From: Gossypium raimondii
Lineage: Eukaryota; Streptophyta; Magnoliopsida; Malvales; Malvaceae
Assembly: GCF_025698545.1 (NCBI RefSeq)
Contig: NC_068570.1
Coordinates: 59,291,924-59,355,923 of the forward strand
Direction of reading: 5' to 3'
DNA length: 64,000 bases
Position 1 is the first letter of the stretch; each line of letters starts with the position of its first letter. Positions 1 through 12,000 of this stretch are shown piece after piece. A program made the translations under genes and the position numbers. The notes beneath the pieces were generated by a model, which saw nothing but the letters and a program-made list of their open reading frames with translations, ran no database searches and was not told the origin of the DNA.

Positions 1-771
1 AATTGAAGACTTCGAAAACTTGAAACTCGCAGAAGATTTAGCCAAGACATGTTTCGAGATGTATTCAGTAACTTCCACTGGTCTGGCTCCTGAAATTGCA
101 TACTTTCATACTAAGGTTAGATGATTTTGGTTAACCTGTTTGTGAAAATCAGTATAGGATCAAATTAATTTGCATGTGCACCGAAATGGTTCATATTTGC
201 TTATTCATCTATCTATGGCTGCTCCGGTTTTAACAGGACTTTTATGAAGATGGTCTTGGTGGCGGAAATCAGAGTTCAGAATATGTAAATGACATAATAA
301 TTAAGTTCAATGATCGTCACAATTTGTTGCGTCCTGAAACTGTTGAATCCTTGTTTGTACTGTATCGTATCACTCAAGATCCAAAGTATGCTCTTTTAGT
401 TCTTTAGTTTCTAGTCTCTCTTTCCCAGTCCGAGTGCGTGTAAACTCTTTTTTTTTTTTTTACTTAATATCATGCACTGCAGATATCGGGAATGGGGTTG
501 GCAGATCTTTCAGTCATTCGAGAAATACACAAAGGTGGATTCCGGTGGATACACTTCTTTAAACGATGTCACCACACTTCCTCCTCAAAGAAGAGATAAG
601 ATGGAGACCTTTTTCCTCGGTGAAACTTTGAAGTATTTGTACTTACTCTTTGGGGATAGCTCTGTTATACCACTCGATAAATTTGTTTTTAACACGGAAG
701 CTCACCCTTTCCCGATTAAAGATGCTATCTATTTAGAGGGAGGCAGTAACATGATGAAGGGAATCATGTAA
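1..771 (+). CDS. Class I alpha-1,2-mannosidase (GH47), 3' end; partial
   Basis: Trims alpha-1,2-linked mannose from N-glycans in the early secretory pathway; the best match from memory is the plant Golgi MNS1/MNS2 type. Only the C-terminal part is present, because the window starts inside an exon. Exons are about 1-115, 237-385 and 483-771, with GT...AG borders in frame. Visible family motifs are [15 protein letters not shown], the [16 protein letters not shown] block, and FNTEAHP near the C-terminus, whose Thr coordinates the active-site calcium in this family. The residues after EAHPFPIK (about 16, ending NMMKGIM) are not ones I recognise. A GTAAGA donor-like site overlaps the stop codon, so the last intron and true C-terminus could differ. 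Family call is secure; the exact C-terminus is not. Confidence 0.9.
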
Positions 772-3304
772 GAGCTTTAATGTCTCTTGACATGGCCACT
801 GAATACACTGCCCTTTGACATGGTTTAGTATAGTTTTTTCTTGTTCCAAAAGCAGTCCATGCCTACTTGACCAGGTTCCCGGTTTATCTAGGCTGTGGTT
901 TAACTTACATGTTTTGTTGTTGATCTACACTTAGACCGGCATTTACGAGACCCACCTAATCATGACCTGATTTTAACGTTTATATCTTCTGATTGACATT
1001 TTTTGGGGTTATATGTGGCTGGGGTTTGCCCACCAATCTATCGAGTGAACTATGATCATAGGTAATTGACTTAGTGTAATTGTAATTTCGAGCCCCAAAT
1101 CAATTGATTCTTTTATTTGTTCATTATCATTGGCATTGCCTGCATCTTTTCACGACTGTCCTTTTTATTATAAAAAGGGTCCCGTTGAAACAGATTACGA
1201 CCATCTCAAACGACATGTACATCATCTATTTCTGTATTCTCAGCTTTAACAACTTCTGTAAATGCGTAGACTCCCAACTTTTCCCCTGCAGTTTCATGTG
1301 GTCATGGAATAAGGAATGGATAAAGCAAAAGCAGGTAATTGTACTAAAAGTGGTTTTCTGGTATTTTTTCAGGTATTCGAAGTCGATTTATAATTGTTTT
1401 TCCCATATGTTCAGGTATATTTTCCAGTGCACATTTCTGGTCGGATTTACCAGCCACTCTGAGCCAGCTCTTGTCTTCAATCAGTCCGAAGCAACTCTAA
1501 CCGTCTCCCTCTTTTGCACCAAAAAAGGAGTTGACTGTGACCAGGTAAGTCTTTTGACCTCTGTAGGACTTATAGCATATTCACAAAGAATTGTATGAAA
1601 TTAGAATTCCAGGTCATTTGGTATTCTCAATTGGATTATACTGAAATTCAAGAGAAAAAAGTTGACTTGGCATTAAACTATTGAGATGAGATACAAATGG
1701 CATGACATCTTAATTTGATACAATCCCTTCTTATCATATATCACATATATATGTTTAATATAATAAGGTATATTGGTTATATTTGCACCAAGTAGCTCGC
1801 TCTGAAATTATTTATTTATTTATTTATTTATTTAATATTTTGAAGTCACATGTCTAGTGAATTTATAAAAATATAAATAATAATATTTTAAAAATTGTAA
1901 ATTAAATATTTATTAAATTATTACGATTACAATCTGAACTTTAATCCGAAATAGATATGATTCAAACTCGGAACAGTTTTATTTTAAAATGAATAGAACC
2001 AGAAGTGACCAAAACTTGAAATATTTGAATTTTAAATTTGAACGATTTGAACTTAAAATCAAGGTTTTTAGAACTGGATTGATGGTCGAACTAGTCAGGT
2101 CATCGATTTGTCGGTCCAAATGGTTCAACCGGTCTAGTTGGTCCAATTGGCTCAATTGATGCTTTCGTCTGCTTAGATTAAATAAATCATTAAAAATTCA
2201 TAAAAAAAATATCCAGGTCAACCGGTTTTTAGCCTAGTCTAGTTGGTCCATACCGGTTCTCGATTCAATTGGTTTAACACTTTTCTTCTTCAGATCAATT
2301 CCTTGACCAATTCGATCCAATTCAAATAACCATACCTTAAATGATCTGAACTTAAAACGATCTAACTTTAAAATAATGTAAATCTAAAAATAATTTAAAT
2401 CCAAAATTAATTCGATAAAATACCTCTAAAATTTTAAAAATTTAAATTAATTCAATACAAAACGGGTTCGTTTCCTTTGATATACTTTTATTTAATTTTT
2501 ATGAATGTCACGATTGGATGAAACTGTCGATTCTTTGAATTTAAGGATTCGATTCATTAAATAAGTGATAGATAAGCATGAAATGAAAGTTGTCATTTTA
2601 TATTTGATTGGATAAGTCTTTACTTTTGGGTACACATTTAAAATATTTTGTAAAATTAGGAGACAACAATTATTTACATTAAAATTTAAATCGAATAATT
2701 TTTTAAATTATTGATATTATATCATTTAGACCCTTTCGTTATTAAACGGTTAAACAATATCATAAATTTTATATAGCTAAATTTATTTAAAATGAATAGA
2801 ATGTTGCATATAACTTTTAAATTAAAATTATTGTAAATTATGTCACGTGCGACCTAATGTTTTGCTTAATAAGGAAATTAATGATTTTAGTAACGAAAGG
2901 ATATCATTGATATAATCTTGATAATTTAGGAATGTAATTAAAACCAATTCAGAATGAAAATAATAGTTTGAAGATGTTTAATGCAATTAACTGTTAGTAT
3001 ATACTAAATATGTAAATGAGTTGCCATTGCAGGTTAACTTGATATTTATTCAACTGGATAATAACTAAAATATTATTATTTTAAAAATTATTTTAATTTG
3101 AGGATACTTTTATTATTTGTTTATTTTATATAGGAAATAGATAATTATATATATAATATGATTTGAAGTCAACACTATAAATTTTAACATCTTTAATTTA
3201 TTTTAATTTTAATTTTTCATTTCGGATAGCAAGTGTGGCATAATTTATTATAATTTAAAATATTATTTTACTGAAAATTATAAAATCCAAAGGGATTAAA
3301 AATA
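772..3304. other. Intergenic stretch between GH47 gene and LARP6
   Basis: No supported gene. The first few hundred bases are probably the 3' UTR of the mannosidase. Position 1805-1835 is an (ATTT)n microsatellite. About 2050-2290 is rich in TGGTTCAACCGG/CCGGTTGG-like words, also found at about 14290-14540, and looks like a worn dispersed repeat. The rest is AT-rich with no clear structure. Confidence 0.6.
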
Positions 3305-3828
3305 GGGTAAATTGCATGTAAGGTCACTAAACTATTAATAAATTTACGTTTTGGTTACTCAACTTTAAAAAGTTACAAAATGGTCTTTAGACTATTCAAA
3401 AGTTTTCATTTAAGTTATTGGGTTGTTAAAATTGTTGTTGTGTAGCCTTCTTTGTTGTGTAGCCTCCTCTTCTCTTCTATAATTTAGTTTTTTTTTCATG
3501 AAATAGCTTTAGATGTCGCTAATATGTGAAACTAAAATTCAAATAGCTTTTTTCTCAAATACTGATCATCAGATCGATTTGAATTTAAGATATGTTCTTC
3601 TACTCATTGATGGGTATTGATCCACTATACCAATCGTTGCTTGGAACTCACTAGCCAGACTTTAAATAAAAAACTTAATAGCCCAATGATTTAAATAAAA
3701 ACTTTTGAATAGTTAATGACTAAAATGAAAACTTTTGAATAATTCTGTGATCATTTTGTAACATTTTGAAGTTAAGTGACCAAAATGTAAAGTTACAAAT
3801 AGTTTAGTAACTTTAGGTGTAATTTACC
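3305..3828. mobile_element. Mutator-like MITE, family 'GGGTAAA', copy A
   Basis: Non-autonomous inverted-repeat element. It starts GGGTAAATTGCA and ends TGTAATTTACC. The arms carry the words 'gtcactaaactatta' and 'ttttggtcactcaactt' in opposite orientation. The unique core matches the cores of copies at 11.7, 22.5, 31.8 and 42.3 kb, including a 'tactgatcatcagatcg' region and a 'gatgggtattgatcca' region. No coding capacity. Target duplications are not clear here; the family is assigned from the 42.3-kb copy, which has a perfect 9-bp duplication. It ends about 28 bp before the LARP6 TATA box. Confidence 0.75.
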
Positions 3829-3856
3829 AAAAAATTTGACGGAAAATACTCTTTCG

Positions 3857-3864
3857 TTTATAAA
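3857..3864 (+). promoter_or_regulatory. Probable TATA box of LARP6
   Basis: TTTATAAA lies 112 bp upstream of the LARP6 ATG, at a plausible distance for a transcript start near 3890. It sits just downstream of the end of MITE copy A. Position and sequence only; no transcript evidence. Confidence 0.5.
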
Positions 3865-3975
3865 TGGGTCACTGGACAGAAAAAACCAGAGAGGTAGAAG
3901 GGCGGGAGGGTTTTGATTTTTCCCTTCGTTTAATCAAAACTTTCCTTTTACCTCTTCCCCCCCTTTCTCTACAAG

Positions 3976-6900
3976 ATGGACCTCCACGTGGAGCCTACGT
4001 CCGCCACCGCCGACTCCATCCCGCCTTCTCCGCCGCACGATCCTCTCGATTCCGTTCCCATCGGGTCACCTGAAGACGATATTCTGTCTCCGCCGTCCGA
4101 TGATGATATTGACCACGATCACGGTCACGAAAATGAAGATGATCACGGCCAGGAGGATCAGGTTCAGAATCATGAGATCTCCTCGGCGGTTGATGTACTT
4201 ACTGATGATCTCAAAAAGAAGATCATTAAGCAGGCAAGCGTGCCCCCCAAAAAATATTTTTTCTCTTTCTCTCGTGTTGTTTGACATTTTAAGCCCTAGA
4301 AATTGTTCTGGTTGATCTTTATTTATGTTTATGTTTGATTTTGTAGGCGGAATATTATTTTAGCGATGAAAATCTGCCTACTGATAATTACATGATGGGA
4401 CTAATTAAGAAGAACAAAGAAGGTTTTGGTAAGTGATTAGAACTCTGCTTGGTATTTAGTTTTTTTTTTTTTAATGTAGCTTGCTTGTACTTTTTAAGTA
4501 TTATGTTTTAACTTATCACTTTGATTAGTTTAGTTATGTGGAAACAAGTGGTTACCTATTGAATCATCAGGGAAATGGAATTTTTTGGCCAAAATGATAA
4601 AAGGAGTTTAAATCAGATTCAGCAATCGGGTAGAAGATTTAAGAAAACGAATTTGGACTTGGATTGGGAGGATGAATTTGAGAAATAAAAACTACGCATA
4701 GGTATATTGAATCCACCGATTAGTTAATATTGGTCATGTTTATTGTTGTGTTTGAAACATGAGAACCTTATCTTTTGAGTTTTTTTCCCTCAAACAATGA
4801 AACGGGTAGTTGGTAATAGAATTGCTGTACATGCAACATGGAAGGGGCTGGCTTGCTAGCTGTGTCCGCTTTTCCCTTCCTTCTATTAATCTTAGCATTA
4901 TTTGAACCAGAAGAGGCCGTGTCTTTTCATTGGCTTATATCTTTCTCTCTTGTTTTCCCTTCCATATTTTTTTGAATTCTAGTATATATTTATATTTATA
5001 TTTATATATATGCACTTTGAAAATTCATTGAAGAAAGCAAAACTGAGCAGAAGAGTATTTCATTGGGTGGAATAAGTTGCATGGCATGATGGCAACCAGT
5101 GAATTAGTTAGATTGGTGTCTATTGCATAGATGGATCTATGACACTCTTTTCCTTATCATGTGATATATGCAAAAGGGAGTGTTGATATTCTTGTTGTCT
5201 TTTTCATAAAGATAAGTATAAAGATTTTAAGCTTTCATTGTGTTCTTGTTTTGTTATACTTGTCTAAATTGAGACCTTCTTAATTGATTAATTATTATTA
5301 GAAGGTACCCATCACTTTTTCAGATAAAAATATCTATTCTTATTACCTTGATATCTTGTTATTGACTTGCGTATGGCTTTTTGTCTTCCTTGCAGTTCCT
5401 ATTTCAGTTATTTCTTCATTTAGGAAAACGAAAAGACTCACCAGGAATTATCCATCAATAGTTGCTGCTCTCAAAGAGTCATCTTTACTTGTATGTTTCT
5501 AGATGCTCGCTCCTTAGAAATATTGCCCTTTTTTGTACAGATCAACTGATATATGGCCCTAAATTGTATATGTTATAAGGATTTGATACGCTACAATAAA
5601 ATAATTTAGAATTTTTTGTTTCGTCCTTCCCTCTGGTATGCTATTTCTATTTTCATGGAAAGTTTGAAACCCTCTCAGGTTGTGAGTTCTGATGGGAAGA
5701 AGGTAAAGCGTCGGAATCCTCTTCCGTTCATTGAAGTTAGGGATCCAAAGGTATTTCTCTTATGGAACATAATGGCTTCAGTCGCATATTTTACTCTTAA
5801 TTTTGTGGCATCTAATTTGTGGACCGTAGTTATTCACCGTTTTGGTAGAAAATCTTCCAGAGGATCATTCGGTAGAGAATATTAAGAGGATATTTGGTGA
5901 AGTGGGAAGGTATATTTTCATTTTTAAATAAAGAAAATATTCTCATTCTTTCTTCTTTCCGTTGTTTGAGGATTATCCTTGTCTAAATTATTGTTTCTTC
6001 CGAATTTTCAGGATAAAGAAAATATCAGTTCGTGATCCTCATGCTGTTGAAGAGACAAAGAAAACTGGTAGGGCCGATATATTGATCAGTAGTAAGGTAT
6101 GGAACTGGTTTCTAATTTGGCTGATACTATTTTGTTTAGTTAGGAATTTTGTGTCCTTTCTCTGTCATTCTCTTCTCTCTTTTTCGTTTTAATAACCTAA
6201 CTACTTATATATGATCAATGAACATTTTAAGTTTTTTTATTTTTTGAGTTGCTTCTTATAAATCAGTTGGCATTTTACAATGCATTGTTATCGTGGGTAT
6301 TGATTAGGTTTTATCTTTAAATTTTATCTATATTAATAATAAAATGTTGACTAGAGTTCGGTATCATGAGTCAAGTGACACTAACTCAGTAATATAGGAA
6401 GGCTATTTATGTGCATTAATTTTATAATTCTTTTATTTGAAAATTTACATATTTTTATTAAAATTCTACCCACTTTTGTCAATGACTTTTTTCAAGATAA
6501 CTACTATTTATATTACTTCTTGAAAAAAAATACCCACATGGTGGGTGTATATATGTATCTAGGGGCATTTAAGACATAAATTTTGATAAATAATTACCCT
6601 AAAATAACCATTTACTTTAAAAATCCTACTTTATTTTTTAATTATAATTAAGTTTAAAAAGTATTATGATTTAAAAAACTTGTCTTTTTTATGGCAAGAT
6701 ATGGTTTTATTAGTAAGAGCTATTTACATTTATACGTATATAACCTTGTTTATGGTCTGTTTAATTGGCCGGTTTCTGGATCTAGTTACACGCACTGGTG
6801 GAGTATGAGACTATTGAGGCTGCTGAAAAAGCTGTAAGTGTCAAAGAAGTCTTCAGTCTTTGTAACTGATGTCTTGCTTGATTATTCGATTAATTGATTC

Positions 6901-7762
6901 GGAGCACTTCTCCGGTGGTTTCATAAGGTGGCTACTTTGAACGATGAACACGACTGGAGAAATGGCATGCATGTTAAGCTTCTTGAGCGAAAGGTAATGG
7001 TCCATATTTCTTGAACAACTTCTCTACCAAGGAATAAGCTAGTATTGATATTATTTCCATGTTTTAGGGTAAGCATGGACAGCGAAAGCAAGCTTGGAGG
7101 GGACCTGCTCATGAAAAAAACATCAATGCTCAGGTATCTGATCAAACTGGAACCGAGGAGAAAAATGCTTCAAGTGAGTATCATGAAGATATACCAGATG
7201 ATGAGGTATGCATGCTACATGTTCTTTCTTTTTCATGCTCAGTACTATTTTATCTACTTGATTGCAAGAATTAGTCTCGTGTAAAACATGCGCTCATGCG
7301 AATTCCGATATACTTGCACTAAACATTTAGAAGTAAATGAAGGTAGATTTCGTTTTTTTCTTCCTCGTTCTTGGATGTGCCATAATCGAATATTTCATAC
7401 AACTCTTCAAGAAGAGAGTGTAGTAATCAAAGGTGCAACTTTGCTTCTACATTTTAGGATGGGGAGCATTTGTCCAAAGAGAAAAATGGGGTTCGACCTA
7501 GAAACAGAGGACGAGGGAGGAGACAGAAAAATCGTGGTACCAATGGACACGGTATTACAAAACCGGCATTATCTTTTTCGTGTTTCCTTCTTTCCCTATT
7601 CGATTCTGTTTCGTAATATGCTTACATCATACAGGCCATGGAACTACATCCTCATGCCATGCCGTAGAACCATCGAAGCCACCACCGGGACCTAGAATGC
7701 CTGATGGAACACGGGGATTCACAATGGGACGTGGACGGTCTCTCATTTCTAAACCAAGTTAA
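3976..7762 (+). CDS. LARP6A: La-related protein 6 (LARP6), plant LARP6A type
   Basis: RNA-binding protein of the LARP6 family. Exons: 3976-4233, 4347-4428, 5396-5490, 5679-5750, 5830-5909, 6012-6096, 6786-6833, 6928-6993, 7068-7205, 7458-7551, 7635-7762; together 382 codons including stop, 381 aa. Order: acidic N-terminus rich in Asp, His and Glu (about 1-70); La motif (about 75-165) with KQAEYYFSDENLPTDNYMMG; RRM-like domain (about 170-262) starting LFTVLVENLPEDHSVENI; basic RGRGRRQKNRG linker; C-terminal SUZ-C/LSA-type motif with GPRMPDGTRGFTMGRG. I see no PAM2 motif, which fits the 6A rather than the 6B/6C branch. Intron 1 appears to use a GC donor (CAG|GCAAGC); using GT six bases later would add Ala-Ser inside the La motif. 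The start is the first in-frame ATG after the TATA box. Confidence 0.93.
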
Positions 7763-8373
7763 TGATGTGGTATTTTGATTATCATGCATATGGTTTCAAA
7801 GGCCAAGTATGAAAAACAAAAACCCAAATGGATTTATCTGTGTTTTATAAATGGTGATGGTGTTATCTTTTCTTTTGAACACAGTATTTAGAACAATGAT
7901 GAAAATACGAACCTAAAAATTGGTCTGTTGGTATATTTATATGTTTATAACAAAGAATGATTTAGATTTGGTGGTGAAAATATTTTAAGAAAATATAAAT
8001 TAATAGTGACCGCAGCCGGAATAGAGATGTATCAATTTTATTAAATTCTTGAACTTTGTATCTTAGTTCTGCTAGACCCATTAAGAAAAAATTACCAAAA
8101 GCCATTTTTGAGAATTTAATAAAATTGATAAATGTCAGAGATCACTAAAACTAAAAACATAACCAAAACTATAAAAGATATCGATAAAAGGAAATCACCA
8201 AACCAAACTACGGATAAAATCACGGTAATATAAGTTGAAATAAAAATTCCCAAATCTAATGATTTCGATCCCAAAATAAATTAAAAAATCGATTAATAAA
8301 TAATAATTTGTTTTAGATTGCCCAAATTAAAGAAATTCTTTTCGCCAATATCCCATTATATCAAAAGGAAATT
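7763..8373. other. Intergenic stretch after LARP6
   Basis: Contains the presumed 3' UTR of LARP6 and then AT-rich sequence. I see no gene and no clear element here. Confidence 0.5.
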
Positions 8374-8863
8374 GGGTTAATTCAATATTAATTTGGTATT
8401 TGAGATTTTCGCTTTAATTTTCAATTTGGTGTCTCAGGTTTTGATTTGATACTTTAGTTTTCTTTGTCCCATTTAAGTCGATTAATTTAGTATTAAATGT
8501 TCAATCTGGTGTTTGAAATTTCTTTCAATTAATTACCTATGTTTTTAGGTTAATATACTATTTAGTACTTTATTTTTTGTCCCAAACTGGTACTTAAGTT
8601 TATCTTCAAGGTTTAGCTTGGTACATGAGTTCTTCCAAATTGGTATCTAAATTTTTTTTATCTCAATTTGGTATCTAAGTTTAGCTTCGATGTTTAATTT
8701 AGTACTTGAGTTTTTTTTTTTGCAAGTTGTTTTTTACTATAGCACACGTGTTGAATATTCATAATGTGGTTTGGTCTAGATAACATATTGAATATTAAAG
8801 GCAAACACAGGTATCAAATTGAACACTGAAGCTAAATTCAGGTACCAAATGTTTTATTAACCC
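8374..8863. mobile_element. Probable MITE with GGGTTAAT ends
   Basis: About 490 bp bounded by GGGTTAAT and ATTAACCC. The arms share words such as 'tttggtatctaagtttagcttc' variants in inverted orientation, including 'caatttggtgtctc' on the left against 'gataccaaattg'-like words on the right. No target duplication is evident, so the superfamily is not assigned. Confidence 0.5.
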
Positions 8864-9023
8864 TAAACAAATTCTAACATCCAGTTCTTGATAACAACGA
8901 TCTATATTATTTATTTTCATTTTCAAATAAATATATTTGACCACCGCTTTGTCAGCCGCTTCGGATTATCACCGCCGGCGGTAACAACTCAGAACCCTTG
9001 CCGCCGAAAAGAAGCAAAAAAAA

Positions 9024-12000
9024 ATGACCGAAGATGGGAAAAATAGAGGAGGCGTCACCCCCAATTTGAACCCTCAAAGCCAATATCAATACGGCACGTT
9101 TCAAGGCGTAGCCAATTACTACCACCCTCATTTCCCTCAACAGCCGCCTCCTCAGCCCTTTGTCGGCTTACCTCACGCCATCCCTCCGCCGGGCTGCGCC
9201 GCCAACCCCTATGTCCATGGCTACCAGACCGTTACAGGTATTGGTTGCTTTTTTTTTTTTTCTTATTTATAATCTGTCTTTGAACCCTAACCGTCTGAAA
9301 TTGAGTTGATTGATTGTTAAAAGTGAATTGGGTTTTTGAATCTCTGTTTGAATTTGATGTTATTTGAAGGTTTTCCAGTTGAAGAACCCGTGCCCTTGAG
9401 GCAACCTCGCCTACCTGTTTGTGGACTTGGAATGGGATGGTTATTGTAAGTTATTGGATTGATTTGTTTTTTTCTTGGTGTTTTTTGAATCTGTTAGTGT
9501 TTTAACAATAATGTGAAACTAGGTTTTGAGCATAAATTCTTTTGGACATTTAAATTTATCTTTTCCTTGTGCATAATTCGTACGGCATCTGGTAGATGAA
9601 CAGGTTGATGCAACTATGTCTGTTGATACAAATTTTAGGTTGAGAGTTTAGATATGGGGGGAGAGTCGTCAAGCCGAGCAGTCTTAGAAGTCTGGTGAAA
9701 AAAAGGGGAGAAGCTTCTAGTTTCTCCCAGGAGGGTAAATGAGACACTAGTGCTTGCAAGCTACTCAAGTTTGACTCGAAAAAATTCGAATTCGATTTGT
9801 TAATTATCAAGCCGAGCTTGAGCTCTAGCAGCTGGAGCTATCAATCGAGTGAAATTTGAGCTTAGTAATATTCGGCTCGAATGGCTCGCGAGCCTTATTG
9901 AGTTTTTCATATTTTATATTGTTAAATTACGTTGTTGCCCTTAATATATATTATTAACTCTAAGCTTGATTATTGAGCCGAACCTGAGCTTGAGAATAAA
10001 AATTGGTAAACTAGCTTAATCGAGTTCAATCTCGAGCTCGAGCTTAAAAATAGATATTCGATTGAGCTCGAGCCGAGTATCGAGCTCCAAATTTTGAGTT
10101 GAGCTTGAGATTGACAGTATTAGAGCTCGGCTCGACTCAATTACACCCCTTTCTCCGAGAAGATGAGTTCTCCGTGGAAGGCCCGAGAACCCCATTTTTG
10201 GGACCTCACAAAATCTTCTTGGAGAAACTACAAGCTTCTCCCCTTTTTCACCGTACTTCTGATAACACTCGGCTTTATGGCTCTCTACCCTTCCAGGGTG
10301 AACCATCTCCAAACTCTCAACCCAAAACTTGTATCAACAATGTCTTTTTTTTTTCCATTATTAATTGCTTATGTTATTATATCAAGTAATAAACCTGTGT
10401 TGTATCCCACATTTGTAAGCTAATAAGCTGTGAATGCCTCAGATATTGATGCCTTCAGGTCTGTGTATAGGTGATTTGGTTCAGAAATGATCGTTCCTAA
10501 CTTCCTTGTATAGCTACTTTTTCATTAGTTATAGCATATTAAAAAGGCATAGCTCATTCTAATGCATGGAGTTGACAGAGTGGAATTTATTACCTGGTTG
10601 AGTTGTGTAAGTCATCAAATGTAAATAACAACATCATGCAAATCAACCTCTACGAAGTTTCGGGTGTCAATGTAATATCTAGGGTAACAATATATCTTAA
10701 TTTAAGGTGCACTATGTTGCTGCAATATCTTCCATGGAATATAGCTCTTAAGAAAGAAAGAAAGAAGAGGGTAAAAGTATCATGGAGGCTCTTGTACTAG
10801 GAGTTGGATTGCATTTTGATCCCTCTATTAAAAAAATGAGCAAATTAGTCCCTAGACGTAAATCAAAGAGTTAATTGGTCCTTTTGTTAAAAATTTAATC
10901 CATTTTTATTATTAAAAACTGGTCCCTGTACATCAACATGAGGTACATGTGGCACACCATGTGTCATTGTTTGGTTATTTTGTCAGCTATGTCAGTTTTT
11001 AATAGTAGAAATGAATGAAATTTTTAATAGAAATGATTAGTTTGCTCTTTGATCTAATGTACAGGGACTAATTTGTCCATTTTTTAGTAGAGAGGGAAAA
11101 ATGCAATCTAACACCTAATACAAGGGCCTTTATGGTATTTTTATTGAAAGAAGAGCAATAATTCAGCATTTTCTTTTTTCGTTTGCCTAAATTTGTTCCG
11201 TCTTTCTGTGTCTAACATCAAAGGTTTTCTTGCCATAACTATTTTTGGATAGGTTTTTTCTTGGCTTCTTCTTTGGTGGTATTCCCTGGTATGTTGGAAC
11301 TTTTATTCTACTGTGTGTCCAAGTGGATTATAGAGAAAAAGCAGGATACCTTGCATGTGCTATTGCTGTAAGTTTTTCATTTTCTTTCTTATTTGCATAT
11401 GGTTTCTTTGAATGCCTTTCATGTCTTGCTCTGTTATCTATCGTTCTGGATATCGATACTAATCCGTCTGCATTTTGCAAAAAAAAAAAAAAAACATTCA
11501 GAAACTCGTAAGGAAGTAAATGACCTCTTACTATTCAGTTCGAGTAAACCATCTACGTAATACTTATTACTTTGAAGTTATACATAGTAGTAGTTCTATT
11601 GAAGTTATCCTGAAACCAGCAATTGTTATGTTGCTTTAGACTCGGGGCTGAGTGACTAATACAATACCAGTATCAGTATGAGCTAAATTATTAGTAAGTT
11701 TACGTTTTGGTCATTCAACTTCAAAAGGTAACATAATGGTTATTAAATTATTCAAAAATTTTCATTTAAATAACGGGCTGTTAAAATCATTGTTGTATGG
11801 GCTTCTTTGTTTGTACCACTTGCACCAACCGGCAGCTTTCCTTCCCATTTTCTTCTACAGTTTAGGTTTTTTTTTTAAATAACTTTGAACATCACGAATC
11901 TGCAAATCAAAATCCAAACAATTTTATTCTCCGATCTCCAACATTGACTGTCAAGTCGGCTTGGATCTAAGGTATGTTCTTTTACTCGTCGATGGGTACT

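Noticed and set aside
1104-1598. Open frame of 164 codons downstream of the mannosidase
   Set aside because: Composition is irregular, with no domain or family pattern; it spans what looks like 3' UTR and intergenic DNA. Most likely chance.
5616-5885. An open frame through LARP6 exon 4 and the next intron, suggesting a frameshifted RRM
   Set aside because: With the acceptor at 5828-5829 the exon reads LFTVLVENLPEDHS in frame, so no frameshift is needed.
10016-10423. Several open frames on both strands around 10.0-10.4 kb
   Set aside because: They fall within the inverted-repeat element in the L18a-like gene's intron; openness on both strands reflects the inverted arms.
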